From contig CABVSR010000010.1 in assembly GCA_902500995.1 (NCBI GenBank), positions 62,001-126,000 of the forward strand: a stretch of DNA of 64,000 nucleotides. Direction: 5' to 3'. Origin of the DNA: an uncultured Nitrospira sp. (GTDB taxonomy: Bacteria > Nitrospirota > Nitrospiria > Nitrospirales > Nitrospiraceae). Position numbers and translations under genes: made by a program. The notes below the pieces were generated by a model. That model had not been told where the DNA came from. It did no database searches and saw only the letters and a list, made by a program, of their open reading frames with translations. Shown here piece by piece: positions 42,844-50,775 of this stretch (positions are counted from its first letter, which is position 1; each line of letters begins with the position of its first letter).

Positions 42844-44448
42844 ATGCCAGTGCAACCAACCTATCCGGGTGTGTACATCGAGGAATTGCCGAGCGGCGTA
42901 CGCACCATTACCGGCGTGGCGACATCGATCACGGGAGTGATCGGCAAGGCTTTGCGAGGGCCGACGGACCAACCGGTCACTATCACCAGCTTCGCGGATT
43001 ACGAACGAATCTTCGGCGGCCTCCATCGCGACATGATGATGAGTTACGCCGTGCGCGACTTTTTCCTCAACGGCGGCGGGCAAGCCGTGATTGTGCGCCT
43101 CTACAAGGCCACGGCCGGAAGCGCCAGCAAGGCGACCTATGAAGTGCCGAGCCTGACCTTGCAGGCCGCGTCGGAAGGCGCGTGGGGCATGCAGGTGCGG
43201 GTGCGCGTGGATAAGAAGCTCACGACCGATCCGAACCTGATTGCGGTGGCGACGCGGCTGGGCGTCCAACCGGCCGACCTCTTCGACCTAACGATACGCG
43301 ATGCGGGTACCGGAGTGACGGAGACCTTTTTGAATCTGACGACCAAAGAAAGCGCGCGGCGCGCGGACCGGGTGCTGCTGGCTGAGTCGAACCTTGTGCG
43401 GGTAACGACCGCGCTGCCGTCGAACACGTCGCCTGCGGCCCATGCCGGGGCGCTCACGGATGCCGATGTCTGGACGGCCGGCACGAAGTCGACGGCCGCG
43501 AAGAACGCGGCGCCGGCGGATGTCGCCGTCGATAGCGCCGTCCTCGATGGAGCGGCCTACAAAGGCGGTCAGTCCGGAAAAACCGGACTCTACCAACTGG
43601 AAAAAGTCGATCTCTTCAACCTGCTCTGTATTCTTCCGGACGCGCGCGGCGGTGACGTCCCCGACGATGTCTATCAGGAAGCGCTGAGTTATTGCGTCAA
43701 ACGGCGCGCGATGCTGGTCGTGGATCCGAAAGCCGGATGGACGACGGTGAGCGCCGCTCAGACCGGAGCGGCCGGAATGGGCCTGACCGGGGACATGGCG
43801 CGGAACGCCGCAATCTATTTTCCGCGCATCAAACAGGCGGATTCCCAGCTCGGCGGGCAGATCGAGACCTTCGTGCCCTGCGGGGTCATTGCCGGAGTCA
43901 TGGCCCGGACCGACAGCCAGCGCGGGGTTTGGAAGGCGCCGGCCGGTCTCGACGCATCCTTGAGCGGCGTGGCCGGACTCCAACTCGATATGACCGACGC
44001 GGAAAACGGCTTGCTGAATCCGTTGGGCATCAATTGTCTCCGCACGTTCCCGGTCCACGGCCGGGTCGTGTGGGGATCGCGGACCATGCGTGGGGCTGAC
44101 GCGGCGGCGGATGAATACAAATACGTCCCGGTCCGACGGCTGGCGCTGTTTGTGGAAGAAAGTCTGTACCGCGGCACGCAGTGGGTGGTGTTCGAACCGA
44201 ATGATGAGCCGCTGTGGGCGCAGATCCGATTGAACCTCGGCGCCTTCATGCACAACCTGTTTCGGCAAGGGGCGTTTCAGGGCACCGCGCCTCGTGATGC
44301 CTACTTCGTCAAATGCGACAAGGAGACCACCACGCAGAACGACATCAATCTCGGCATCGTCAACATCGTCGTGGGGTTCGCCCCGCTCAAGCCCGCTGAG
44401 TTCGTGATCATCAAGCTCCAGCAGATGGCGGGCCAGATCGCGACGTAG
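42844..44448 (+). CDS. Contractile tail sheath protein (eCIS)
   Basis: A 534-residue sheath protein. N-terminal YPGVYIEELPSGVRTITGVATSITGVIGKALRGP and FGGLHRDMMMSYAVRDFFLNGGGQAVIVRLY are the standard phage/Afp sheath opening. The C-terminal domain ends with DINLGIVNIVVGFAPLKPAEFVIIKLQQ, which forms the intersubunit handshake. It contracts around the tube to drive injection. Only one sheath gene is visible here, whereas Afp and PVC have three. GAGGAAGAG precedes the start. Confidence 0.95.
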   Translation: MPVQPTYPGVYIEELPSGVRTITGVATSITGVIGKALRGPTDQPVTITSFADYERIFGGLHRDMMMSYAVRDFFLNGGGQAVIVRLYKATAGSASKATYEVPSLTLQAASEGAWGMQVRVRVDKKLTTDPNLIAVATRLGVQPADLFDLTIRDAGTGVTETFLNLTTKESARRADRVLLAESNLVRVTTALPSNTSPAAHAGALTDADVWTAGTKSTAAKNAAPADVAVDSAVLDGAAYKGGQSGKTGLYQLEKVDLFNLLCILPDARGGDVPDDVYQEALSYCVKRRAMLVVDPKAGWTTVSAAQTGAAGMGLTGDMARNAAIYFPRIKQADSQLGGQIETFVPCGVIAGVMARTDSQRGVWKAPAGLDASLSGVAGLQLDMTDAENGLLNPLGINCLRTFPVHGRVVWGSRTMRGADAAADEYKYVPVRRLALFVEESLYRGTQWVVFEPNDEPLWAQIRLNLGAFMHNLFRQGAFQGTAPRDAYFVKCDKETTTQNDINLGIVNIVVGFAPLKPAEFVIIKLQQMAGQIAT

Positions 44449-44458
44449 AAGGAAGGCT

Positions 44459-44583
44459 GCAGATGCTCAAAATCGTCGTCCGGCAAGGCCGCAGCCGAGG
44501 GCAGGACCGCGGGCGTAGCCGGCGGCTACGTTGAGGAGGCTGCCGTGGCGAGAACGACGCCGGCGGCGAGTTTCAGCATCTGC
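44459..44583. repeat. Intergenic inverted-repeat element, copy B
   Basis: The left end GCAGATGCTCAAAATCG is mirrored by the right end, which reads GCAGATGCTGAAACTCG on the other strand; about 20 of 25 terminal bases pair. The interior includes GGCTACGTTGAGG, and the whole insert of about 125 nt sits between sheath and tube genes of the operon. Copies A and C share the ends, and B and C share a TACGTTGAGG-like interior on opposite strands. Confidence 0.7.
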
Positions 44584-44602
44584 CAACAAAAAAGGAGAGA
44601 CC

Positions 44603-45130
44603 ATGGCTCAGTTCACGGTGAACACGACTCGATTCGATCCCTACAAGAACTTCAAATTTCGCGTCAAATGGGATGGGCGTTATGTCGCCGGCGTCAGCAA
44701 GGTTGGGGCGCTCAAACGTTCGACCGAAGTCGTCGAACATCGGGAGGGCGGCGATCCCAGCAGCAGCCGCAAGTCGCCGGGACGCACGAAGTTCGAGGCC
44801 ATCACGCTGGAGCGGGGCGTCACGCACGACACCGCCTTCGAGCAATGGGCGAACAAGGTATGGAACTTCGGATCGGGGTTGGGCGCGGAGGTCTCGCTCA
44901 AGGATTTCCGGAAAGACATCATCATCGAGCTGTACAACGAAGCCGGACAATTGGCCATCGCCTATAAAGTCTTCCGCTGCTGGGTCTCGGAGTATCAATA
45001 CCAGGCGGATTGTGATGCCAACGCCAACGCCGTCTTGATCCAAACGCTCAAGCTGGAGAATGAAGGCATCGAGCGCGACTACGAAGTCGTCGAACCATCC
45101 GAGCCCACCTTCACGGAACCTGGAGCATGA
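44603..45130 (+). CDS. Contractile injection tube protein (eCIS)
   Basis: A 175-residue inner-tube protein (T4 gp19/Afp1 family) starting MAQFTVNTTRFDPYKNFKF after AAAGGAGAG. The body RVKWDGRYVAGVSKVGALKRSTEVVEHREGG and FEAITLERGVTHDTAFEQWANKVW is typical of tube subunits. It packs into hexameric rings in the sheath lumen. The upstream part of the frame (from 44531) is inverted-repeat element B. It overlaps the next gene by 4 nt. Only one tube gene is seen, unlike the two of Afp. Confidence 0.95.
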   Translation: MAQFTVNTTRFDPYKNFKFRVKWDGRYVAGVSKVGALKRSTEVVEHREGGDPSSSRKSPGRTKFEAITLERGVTHDTAFEQWANKVWNFGSGLGAEVSLKDFRKDIIIELYNEAGQLAIAYKVFRCWVSEYQYQADCDANANAVLIQTLKLENEGIERDYEVVEPSEPTFTEPGA

Positions 45131-45870
45131 CGCAGGAATTCGTCCAGGCCCTGTCCGCCGCCGCCATGCTGGAGGTCTGGGAAGAAGGAGCGGGCCGGCA
45201 CCCCATCGACCGGGCGTTACTGTTCCTGCAGCACGCCTGTCCCGAGCAACCGTTCGAGGCGTTGTGTGAATGGCCGGTCGGGCGTCGCGATGCGCACGTG
45301 CTGGCACTGCGCCGGCACACGATCGGAGATCGTATCGAGGCCTACGCCGAATGTCCTGCCTGCCGCAGCGGGGTCGAATTCGAACTCTCGTGCGCCACGC
45401 TCCTGGCATCGGCGGTGCCGGTTGAGGCGGCCATCTGGACGACCGTGGAACAAGGCAGCCGCATCTACGAGTTGCGCGGGCCGAACAGCCGGGACCTGGC
45501 CCTGGCAGCCGAGGCCGCCGATCAGGAGCAGGCGCGGCGGACCATTTTGTCGCGCTGCATTCGAAGAGGGGTTGGACGCGACGAGGTGGTGGCTTGGGTT
45601 GAGTCCGACGAGGATGTGCTGGTCGAACGATTGGGCAAATTGGATCCGCTGGCCGAGGTGCTGATCGACCTGCGATGCGACCTCTGCGGGCAGCCATGGC
45701 AGATGCTGTTTGATATCGTGACCTTCTTCTGGAACGAACTTCAGACGCGAAGCCGGCGACTCTTGCAGGAAGTCGATCTCCTGGCCCGTACCTACGGCTG
45801 GACGGAAGGAGAAGTCCTTCGCCTGAGCGAGCCTCGCCGAAGGATGTATGTGGAGATGGCGCTGGCATGA
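45127..45870 (+). CDS. Baseplate-associated protein with two CxxC pairs (T4 baseplate chaperone-like)
   Basis: A 247-residue protein beginning FVQALSAAAMLEVWEEGAGRHPIDRALLFLQ, and reading GRRDAHVLALRRHTIGDRIEAYAECPACRSGVEFEL, then LIDLRCDLCGQPWQMLFDIVTFFW. The four cysteines (CPAC, CDLC) would bind zinc. The organisation resembles the baseplate hub assembly chaperone-like proteins often encoded after the tube gene in eCIS clusters, but I assign this only by position and general form. It starts inside the tube stop (ATGA). Confidence 0.65.
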   Translation: MTQEFVQALSAAAMLEVWEEGAGRHPIDRALLFLQHACPEQPFEALCEWPVGRRDAHVLALRRHTIGDRIEAYAECPACRSGVEFELSCATLLASAVPVEAAIWTTVEQGSRIYELRGPNSRDLALAAEAADQEQARRTILSRCIRRGVGRDEVVAWVESDEDVLVERLGKLDPLAEVLIDLRCDLCGQPWQMLFDIVTFFWNELQTRSRRLLQEVDLLARTYGWTEGEVLRLSEPRRRMYVEMALA

Positions 45871-46616
45871 GCGATTTTGTGACCAGATTAGTGGATCGTC
45901 AGACGGGCGCCGCGACCGTGATTCAACCGCGCATCGCTTCAATGTTTGCTCCACCCGTAAGCCAGGCAGGGCCGGTTGATTCGCCGGGCATCGATGCGCC
46001 GCCACCCCTCGAAGAAGCGAATCGCAGAGGCGTGGATTCTTCCCCTACGAGCGAACGCCAGGGCGAAGTGCCGGCCCACAGCGCACAGCAACCTGGGCGG
46101 ATGATGCCCGGTTCTCAGATTAGTGCACCTGCGTTGGGCAAGCGCCGTCACGTTGAATCGGTCCCGGCCCCTTTGGTTCGGAATGCTCCGCTTGGCCTCT
46201 CACGGCCGGCCGACGAGACGCCTGCGGTGCCGCGCGAGGGTTCGGCCCGCACTCATGATCACACCTCACGTTTCCAACCGGCGGTGACCGGCCGGGCAAA
46301 AGAAGACCGTGCCGACTCTGCGCTCGAGCTCCCTGCGCCACGGATCGAGCCGCCGCCGCGATTGGTAGAAACGCGGCACGATACGCCTCGTTCGGCTGCC
46401 GCTCCGCCGCCTTCGTTGGTGTCGGGCATAGGCACGCGTCGAAGGGCGGAACAGGAGCACGCGGCTTCGACTGAATCGCCCGTGGAGGTCACGATCGGGC
46501 GCATCGAGGTGACGGCGGTGTCCGCAGCCGCTGAACAAAAACGGAAACCGGCCTCTCGCCGGCCGGCGATGTCGTTGGAAGACTATTTGACTCGCCGGCA
46601 AGGGGGCACATTGTGA
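45867..46616 (+). CDS. Proline-rich eCIS protein of unknown function
   Basis: A 249-residue protein that is mostly disordered and rich in Pro, Ala, Arg and Ser. The N-terminus (SDFVTRLVDRQTGAATVIQPRIASMFAPP) and the C-terminus (VEVTIGRIEVTAVSAAAEQK and MSLEDYLTRRQGGTL) are ordered-looking and would be the interacting ends of a linker. It is translationally coupled on both sides. No enzymatic motif. A possible role is as a flexible connector or scaffold between baseplate parts. Confidence 0.6.
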   Translation: MSDFVTRLVDRQTGAATVIQPRIASMFAPPVSQAGPVDSPGIDAPPPLEEANRRGVDSSPTSERQGEVPAHSAQQPGRMMPGSQISAPALGKRRHVESVPAPLVRNAPLGLSRPADETPAVPREGSARTHDHTSRFQPAVTGRAKEDRADSALELPAPRIEPPPRLVETRHDTPRSAAAPPPSLVSGIGTRRRAEQEHAASTESPVEVTIGRIEVTAVSAAAEQKRKPASRRPAMSLEDYLTRRQGGTL

Positions 46617-47911
46617 GCAGTGCGCTGGCTATTGCCGGGGTGACGGCCGTGCTGAGAGATCTGCTCAACGACGGGTTGATCAATCATAATGTCAGCGGAT
46701 TGCTCGGTAGTACCGTGACCGTGAGCGCGCTGCCGCCGGATCGTGTCGTGCCCGCAAACGGAACCGAGAGCACCCAGCTCAATCTGTTTCTCCATCAAGT
46801 GACGTTTAATGCCGGCTGGCGCAATCACGCGTTGCCTTCTCGTGATGGATCGGGCCTGCATCGCCTCAGCAATCCGCCGCTGGCCCTGGATCTTCATTAT
46901 CTCCTGAGCGCCTACAGCGCGGAGGAATTGGGGAGTGAAATTCTGCTGGGATACGCCATGCAGTTGCTCCACGAAGTACCGGTACTGGATCGCAAGGCCA
47001 TTACGACGGCGCTGACGCCGTCCCCGGCGGTCGATACGACCCTGCCCCCGGCGCTTCGGGCCTTGGCGGACTGTGGGTTGGCCGATCAGGTGGAACAGAT
47101 CAAACTGGTCCCGGATCCCCTCAGCAGCGAAGAAATGTCTAAACTGTGGACCGCCGTGCAGTCCCACTACCGCCCCTCCGCGGCCTATGTGGCGACCGTG
47201 GTGTTGATCGAGTCCGCGAAGCCGACCAGGCCGGCGTTGCCGGTGCTCACCCGCGGGCCGGTCGACCCCGTCACTAAACTGGAGCGGGGCGTGGCGGTGC
47301 AGGCCGATCTGCTGCCGCCGTTTCCCACGATCGAGAGCGCGGCGGCAACCAGCGGGCAGCCGGCGGCTACGGTCGGTTCGATCGTCGAACTCACGGGTCA
47401 TCACCTCGATGGGACGAATCCCACGATCCTTCTCAGCAACAGCCGGTTCGATATTCAACAGGCTGTCCCGGCTGCCGGCGGAGGAAGCAGTACCACGCTG
47501 TCCTTCACGGTGCCCTCCGTCCCGGCAGGGTTGTATCAACTGGTGATGCAGGTCATTCGTCCCGGTGAATCCGATCCACGCCGCAGCAACACCCTGGCCC
47601 TGGTGATCGGGCCGGAGATCACGACGCCGATGCCGATGGCGGTCGTGCGGGACGGCAGCGGAGTGGCGACCATCGTGCTCTCGGTGCAGCCGCAGATTCA
47701 GCCGGGGCAGTCGGCGTCGCTCTTATTAGGAACCACCGAAGTTCCGCTCGGTCCGATCACCGTGGCGACGGGGACCTTGACCGTGGCCGTCCCGGGCGCG
47801 GCGCCGGGAGAATTCCTGCTCCGGGTCCGAGTGGATGGTGTCGACAGTCCGATCATCGACCGGTCGGCAGTTCCGCCGGCCTTTTACAATTATCGGGTGA
47901 CGATCACATGA
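46613..47911 (+). CDS. Pvc16/DUF4255-type tail terminator protein (eCIS)
   Basis: The N-terminal 200 residues match the Pvc16/Afp16 (DUF4255) type: ALAIAGVTAVLRDLLNDGL, QLNLFLHQVTFNAGWRNHALPSRDG, PPLALDLHYLLSAYSAEELGSEILLGYAMQLLHEVPVL. Afp16 caps the tube and sheath and fixes length. The remainder to 432 residues contains IPT/TIG-like beta domains (TVGSIVELTGHHLDGTNPTILLSNSRF and VPGAAPGEFLLRVRVDGVDSP), an extension beyond the short Afp16. It is coupled to the ATPase gene by a 4-nt overlap. Confidence 0.88.
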   Translation: MSSALAIAGVTAVLRDLLNDGLINHNVSGLLGSTVTVSALPPDRVVPANGTESTQLNLFLHQVTFNAGWRNHALPSRDGSGLHRLSNPPLALDLHYLLSAYSAEELGSEILLGYAMQLLHEVPVLDRKAITTALTPSPAVDTTLPPALRALADCGLADQVEQIKLVPDPLSSEEMSKLWTAVQSHYRPSAAYVATVVLIESAKPTRPALPVLTRGPVDPVTKLERGVAVQADLLPPFPTIESAAATSGQPAATVGSIVELTGHHLDGTNPTILLSNSRFDIQQAVPAAGGGSSTTLSFTVPSVPAGLYQLVMQVIRPGESDPRRSNTLALVIGPEITTPMPMAVVRDGSGVATIVLSVQPQIQPGQSASLLLGTTEVPLGPITVATGTLTVAVPGAAPGEFLLRVRVDGVDSPIIDRSAVPPAFYNYRVTIT

Positions 47912-49845
47912 AATCCGCCGCGACGTCCGCCGTATGGTGTGATGCGAATCAAGCCTATCTGGTCGCCGAATTTTCGCGGCTGAAACTGCGGTTGGGTGCC
48001 GAACATGATGAGCGGATGGTGGCGACCAAATCAGAGGCCGCTCAGGCGGCGCTGCCTGCTCAAGCCGCCATCGATACCCTGTCCGAGCTGTTCGGTCTAA
48101 GCGCCTTCGAACGAGATCTTCTCCTGCTGGTTGCCGGGGTGGAAATGGATGCCGAACTCGGCCGTGTGTGCGCGGCCGCCTTAGGGCAATCACAAGCGCT
48201 GCGACCGCAGGCGACCTTCGGCCTGGCCCTGGCCGCGTTGGAGCATTCGCACTGGAGCGCGCTGGCAGCCATGGCCCCGCTGCGGCGGTGGCGATTACTG
48301 GAAGTCGACGACAGCGCCGGCCTGGTGAACGGTCGATTGCGTATCGACGAACGGGTGCTGCATTACCTCGCCGGCGTCAATTACCTCGATCCCCGGCTGC
48401 AGCCGCTGGTGAGCCCCGTGCCCGCTCCGCAGGTCATGGGCGAAACCCATCGGCACATTTGCGGGTCGGTGGTGGAACGGCTGCGCGAGCCGTCTCCGTC
48501 CTCCCCCGTGGTCTTGTTGTCGGGCGACGATGTCGATGGACAGGCGGATGTCGCAGCGGCCGTGGCCGCGCAATTACACGTGCAGTTGTACAGCGTGCAA
48601 GCCGAAGACTTACCGTCCGCTTCCGCGGAGGCTGATGCGTTTGGCGTCTTATGGCAGCGGGAGGCGGCGTTACTCAGCGCGATGCTCCTGATCCACTGCC
48701 CGGACGGATCGCCGTCGAAGGCGGTCGCGCATCTTGCCGAACGCGGCAGCAACCCGTTGTTTATCGCCGGGCGCGATGTGCCCTCGTGTAAACGAGCCAC
48801 CATCCGCTTTGCCGTCAACAAACCGGACGGTACCGAGCAGAAGCAACTCTGGCAGCAGGTGCTCGGCCCGGCCACCGCCCGAATGAACGGCACGCTCGAC
48901 GGTGTGGCCTCTCAGTTTTCCTTGAGCGCCAGGGCGATTGCGACGGCAAGCGCCGGCCTTCGCGATGTGCCCGAATCCGGCAGTCAGGCGGACAGCGCCC
49001 TATGGAACGCCTGCCGCACGGTGAGCCGCTCCCGGCTGGACGATCTCGCGCAACGTCTCGACCCGGTCGCCGGATGGAACGACCTGATCGTGCCGGAGGC
49101 GCAGCAGCGAACCTTACGGCAGATTGCGGCCCATGCGAAGCACCGGCTCATGGTCTATCAACAATGGGGGTTCGCGGGTAAAGGGATGCGCGGTCTCGGA
49201 ATCAGCGCGCTGTTCGCGGGCGAAAGCGGCACGGGCAAGACCATGGCGGCGGAAGTCCTGGCGAACGAGCTGCATCTCGATCTCTACCGCATCGATCTGT
49301 CCGGGGTCGTCAGTAAATACATCGGCGAGACGGAGCGCAATCTGCGGCGCGTGTTCGACGCGGCGGAGACCAGCGGCGCGATGCTGCTGTTCGATGAAGC
49401 CGACGCCCTGTTCGGAAAACGCAGCGAAGTGCGCGACAGCCACGATCGTTACGCGAATATCGAGGTCAGTTATCTGTTGCAACGGATGGAGGCCTATCGA
49501 GGGCTCGCGATTCTGACGACCAACATGAAGGCCGCGCTGGATGTCGCGTTCTCCCGCCGCCTCAGCTTCGTCGTGCAGTTTCCCTTTCCGGACCAGCCGC
49601 AGCGGGAGTTGATCTGGCGCCGCATCTTCCCCGCCGCCACACCGGTGGAGCAGCTCGATTACGGCAAACTCGCTAGGCTCAGCATGTCCGGAGGAAATAT
49701 CCGCAACATCGCCTTGAATGCAGCCTTCCTGGCGGCGGATGAGGGATCGGCGGTGGGCATGCGTCATCTGGTGCAGGCGGCGTATACGGAAGCGGCGAAA
49801 CGCGAACGGCCGTTGTCGGATGCCGAGACCAAGGGATGGATATGA
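47908..49845 (+). CDS. AAA+ ATPase of eCIS (Afp15/Pvc15 type)
   Basis: A 645-residue protein. The C-terminal AAA+ module has Walker A GESGTGKT near residue 438, Walker B MLLFDEADALFG near 492, and the sensor/arginine finger region ILTTNMKAALDVAFSRRLSF. The first 400 residues are the family-specific N-terminal part (AFERDLLLLVAGVEMDAELGRV). The enzyme is a hexameric unfoldase required for assembly or cargo loading of Afp/PVC-type particles. The stop overlaps the next start by 4 nt. Confidence 0.93.
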   Translation: MKSAATSAVWCDANQAYLVAEFSRLKLRLGAEHDERMVATKSEAAQAALPAQAAIDTLSELFGLSAFERDLLLLVAGVEMDAELGRVCAAALGQSQALRPQATFGLALAALEHSHWSALAAMAPLRRWRLLEVDDSAGLVNGRLRIDERVLHYLAGVNYLDPRLQPLVSPVPAPQVMGETHRHICGSVVERLREPSPSSPVVLLSGDDVDGQADVAAAVAAQLHVQLYSVQAEDLPSASAEADAFGVLWQREAALLSAMLLIHCPDGSPSKAVAHLAERGSNPLFIAGRDVPSCKRATIRFAVNKPDGTEQKQLWQQVLGPATARMNGTLDGVASQFSLSARAIATASAGLRDVPESGSQADSALWNACRTVSRSRLDDLAQRLDPVAGWNDLIVPEAQQRTLRQIAAHAKHRLMVYQQWGFAGKGMRGLGISALFAGESGTGKTMAAEVLANELHLDLYRIDLSGVVSKYIGETERNLRRVFDAAETSGAMLLFDEADALFGKRSEVRDSHDRYANIEVSYLLQRMEAYRGLAILTTNMKAALDVAFSRRLSFVVQFPFPDQPQRELIWRRIFPAATPVEQLDYGKLARLSMSGGNIRNIALNAAFLAADEGSAVGMRHLVQAAYTEAAKRERPLSDAETKGWI

Positions 49846-50096
49846 GACGCGTCGTCGTGAATATTGAGCGCCTCATGCTCAAGGGCTTCCGCTTCGAGGA
49901 CCGGCATGCCGTCGCGCAAGGACTTCAAGAACAACTCACGCATCTGCTCTCTGCCCCAGACATGGCGCAACGACTCGGTGAGATCAGTTCCATTCCACGA
50001 TTACACGTGGAACCGGTTTCCCTAGCCACCGAGGTCAAACCACAACAGGTCGGTAGGGCGGTAGCCGATGGCATTGGGAAGGGATTGAATCGATGA
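49842..50096 (+). CDS. Small conserved eCIS protein (84 aa)
   Basis: The start codon overlaps the ATPase stop (ATGA at 49842). The product begins RRVVVNIERLMLKGFRFEDRHAVAQGLQEQLTHLL and ends EVKPQQVGRAVADGIGKGLNR. It is a short helical protein, commonly seen between the ATPase and DUF4157 genes in such clusters. Two sequences that echo its 3' end (50151-50202 and 50743-50775) show that this end has been duplicated. Function unknown. Confidence 0.65.
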   Translation: MRRVVVNIERLMLKGFRFEDRHAVAQGLQEQLTHLLSAPDMAQRLGEISSIPRLHVEPVSLATEVKPQQVGRAVADGIGKGLNR

Positions 50097-50150
50097 GCGG
50101 ACCAAGGCAGTTCAGACGATGGCTCAGGTGACGAGCCGTTCAAGCCGTGC

Positions 50151-50202
50151 CGGATCGGCATTGCAGCGGCTGATGGGATGGAGAAGGGAATTAAACCGAT
50201 GA
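50151..50202 (+). repeat. Degenerate duplicate of the small eCIS gene 3' end (echo 2)
   Basis: The frame reads IGIAAADGMEKGIKP, which matches VGRAVADGIGKGLNR at 50049-50093. The DNA similarity continues upstream for about 40 nt more. It ends in CCGATGA, like the original CGATGA, so the start-codon overlap was copied too. Confidence 0.6.
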
Positions 50203-50216
50203 TCCAGGTGGTTGGC

Positions 50217-50411
50217 CTACAGCAACTCATTGAGTTGCCCGACGGACAATCGAGCTTGTTTGAGGATGTGAGCAAGCGTGGAACGCTTGATAGGACGATG
50301 AGCAGGAACCGTGAGATTCAACACGTCGTTGGGCAGGTGCTTTTGAAGTCGGATGTGGCTGCCTTTCTGACGGACGATAACCCAGCCATCTCGCTGCAGC
50401 GCCCGAAGCAT
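50217..50411 (-). CDS. hicA: HicA-type toxin, 5'-truncated by an in-frame stop
   Basis: The 64-residue frame MLRALQRDGWVIVRQKGSHIRLQKHLP and LTVPAHRPIKRSTLAHILKQARLSVGQL is HicA, an mRNA-cleaving toxin with its catalytic histidine in KGSH. The natural start lies at ATG 50444, overlapping the hicB stop, and would give MSKVPSL, but the next codon is TAG (50423-50421) before YVEMLRAL. The product from ATG 50411 lacks only 11 residues and could be made by reinitiation, or the toxin may be dead. Confidence 0.85.
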   Translation of the reverse strand: MLRALQRDGWVIVRQKGSHIRLQKHLPNDVLNLTVPAHRPIKRSTLAHILKQARLSVGQLNELL

Positions 50412-50440
50412 CTCAACGTACTAGAGACTCGGGACTTTAC

Positions 50441-50644
50441 TCATACGGCCAGCTCGATCTGTTCAGCCTCAGGACTCAAGGGCAAATCGTCTTCAACGGG
50501 CTCCAGGTATAACTCGATGGCCTCTCGAATATTCCTGATGGCGTCCTCTTTGCTCTCTCCTTCGCTGATGCACCCTGGAAGAGCGGGAACGAACACCGTG
50601 AAGCCGCCCTCATCGCGCGGTTCCAACACCACTTTCAATTTCAT
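50441..50644 (-). CDS. hicB: HicB-type antitoxin
   Basis: 67 residues from ATG 50644 (GAGGAAATC in front): KLKVVLEPRDEGGFTVFVPALPGCISEGESKEDAIRNIREAIELYLEP, the HicB partial RNase H fold, with a short tail. It lies before hicA in the transcript, an order seen in some hicBA pairs, with a 4-nt overlap to the ancestral hicA start. It would bind HicA and repress the operon. The TAG in hicA suggests relaxed selection. Confidence 0.88.
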   Translation of the reverse strand: MKLKVVLEPRDEGGFTVFVPALPGCISEGESKEDAIRNIREAIELYLEPVEDDLPLSPEAEQIELAV

Positions 50645-50742
50645 GATTTCCTCATAGCGCAATGACTATGGAGAGCATAACAAACTGGCTGGAAATGGGG
50701 CAATGAAAGATGAGTATGCAACTGCCCACACGAAGCGGGCCG

Positions 50743-50775
50743 GCTGACGGGGTCGGAAAGGGCCTGGGGCGATGA
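50743..50775 (+). repeat. Third echo of the small eCIS gene 3' end, joined to the DUF4157 start
   Basis: The frame reads ADGVGKGLGR and then stops (TGA 50773-50775), matching ADGIGKGLNR at the end of the gene at 49842. The ATG of the DUF4157 gene overlaps this stop (ATGA). The original gene junction is therefore reproduced here, with the hicBA segment lying between the first and last copies. Confidence 0.65.
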
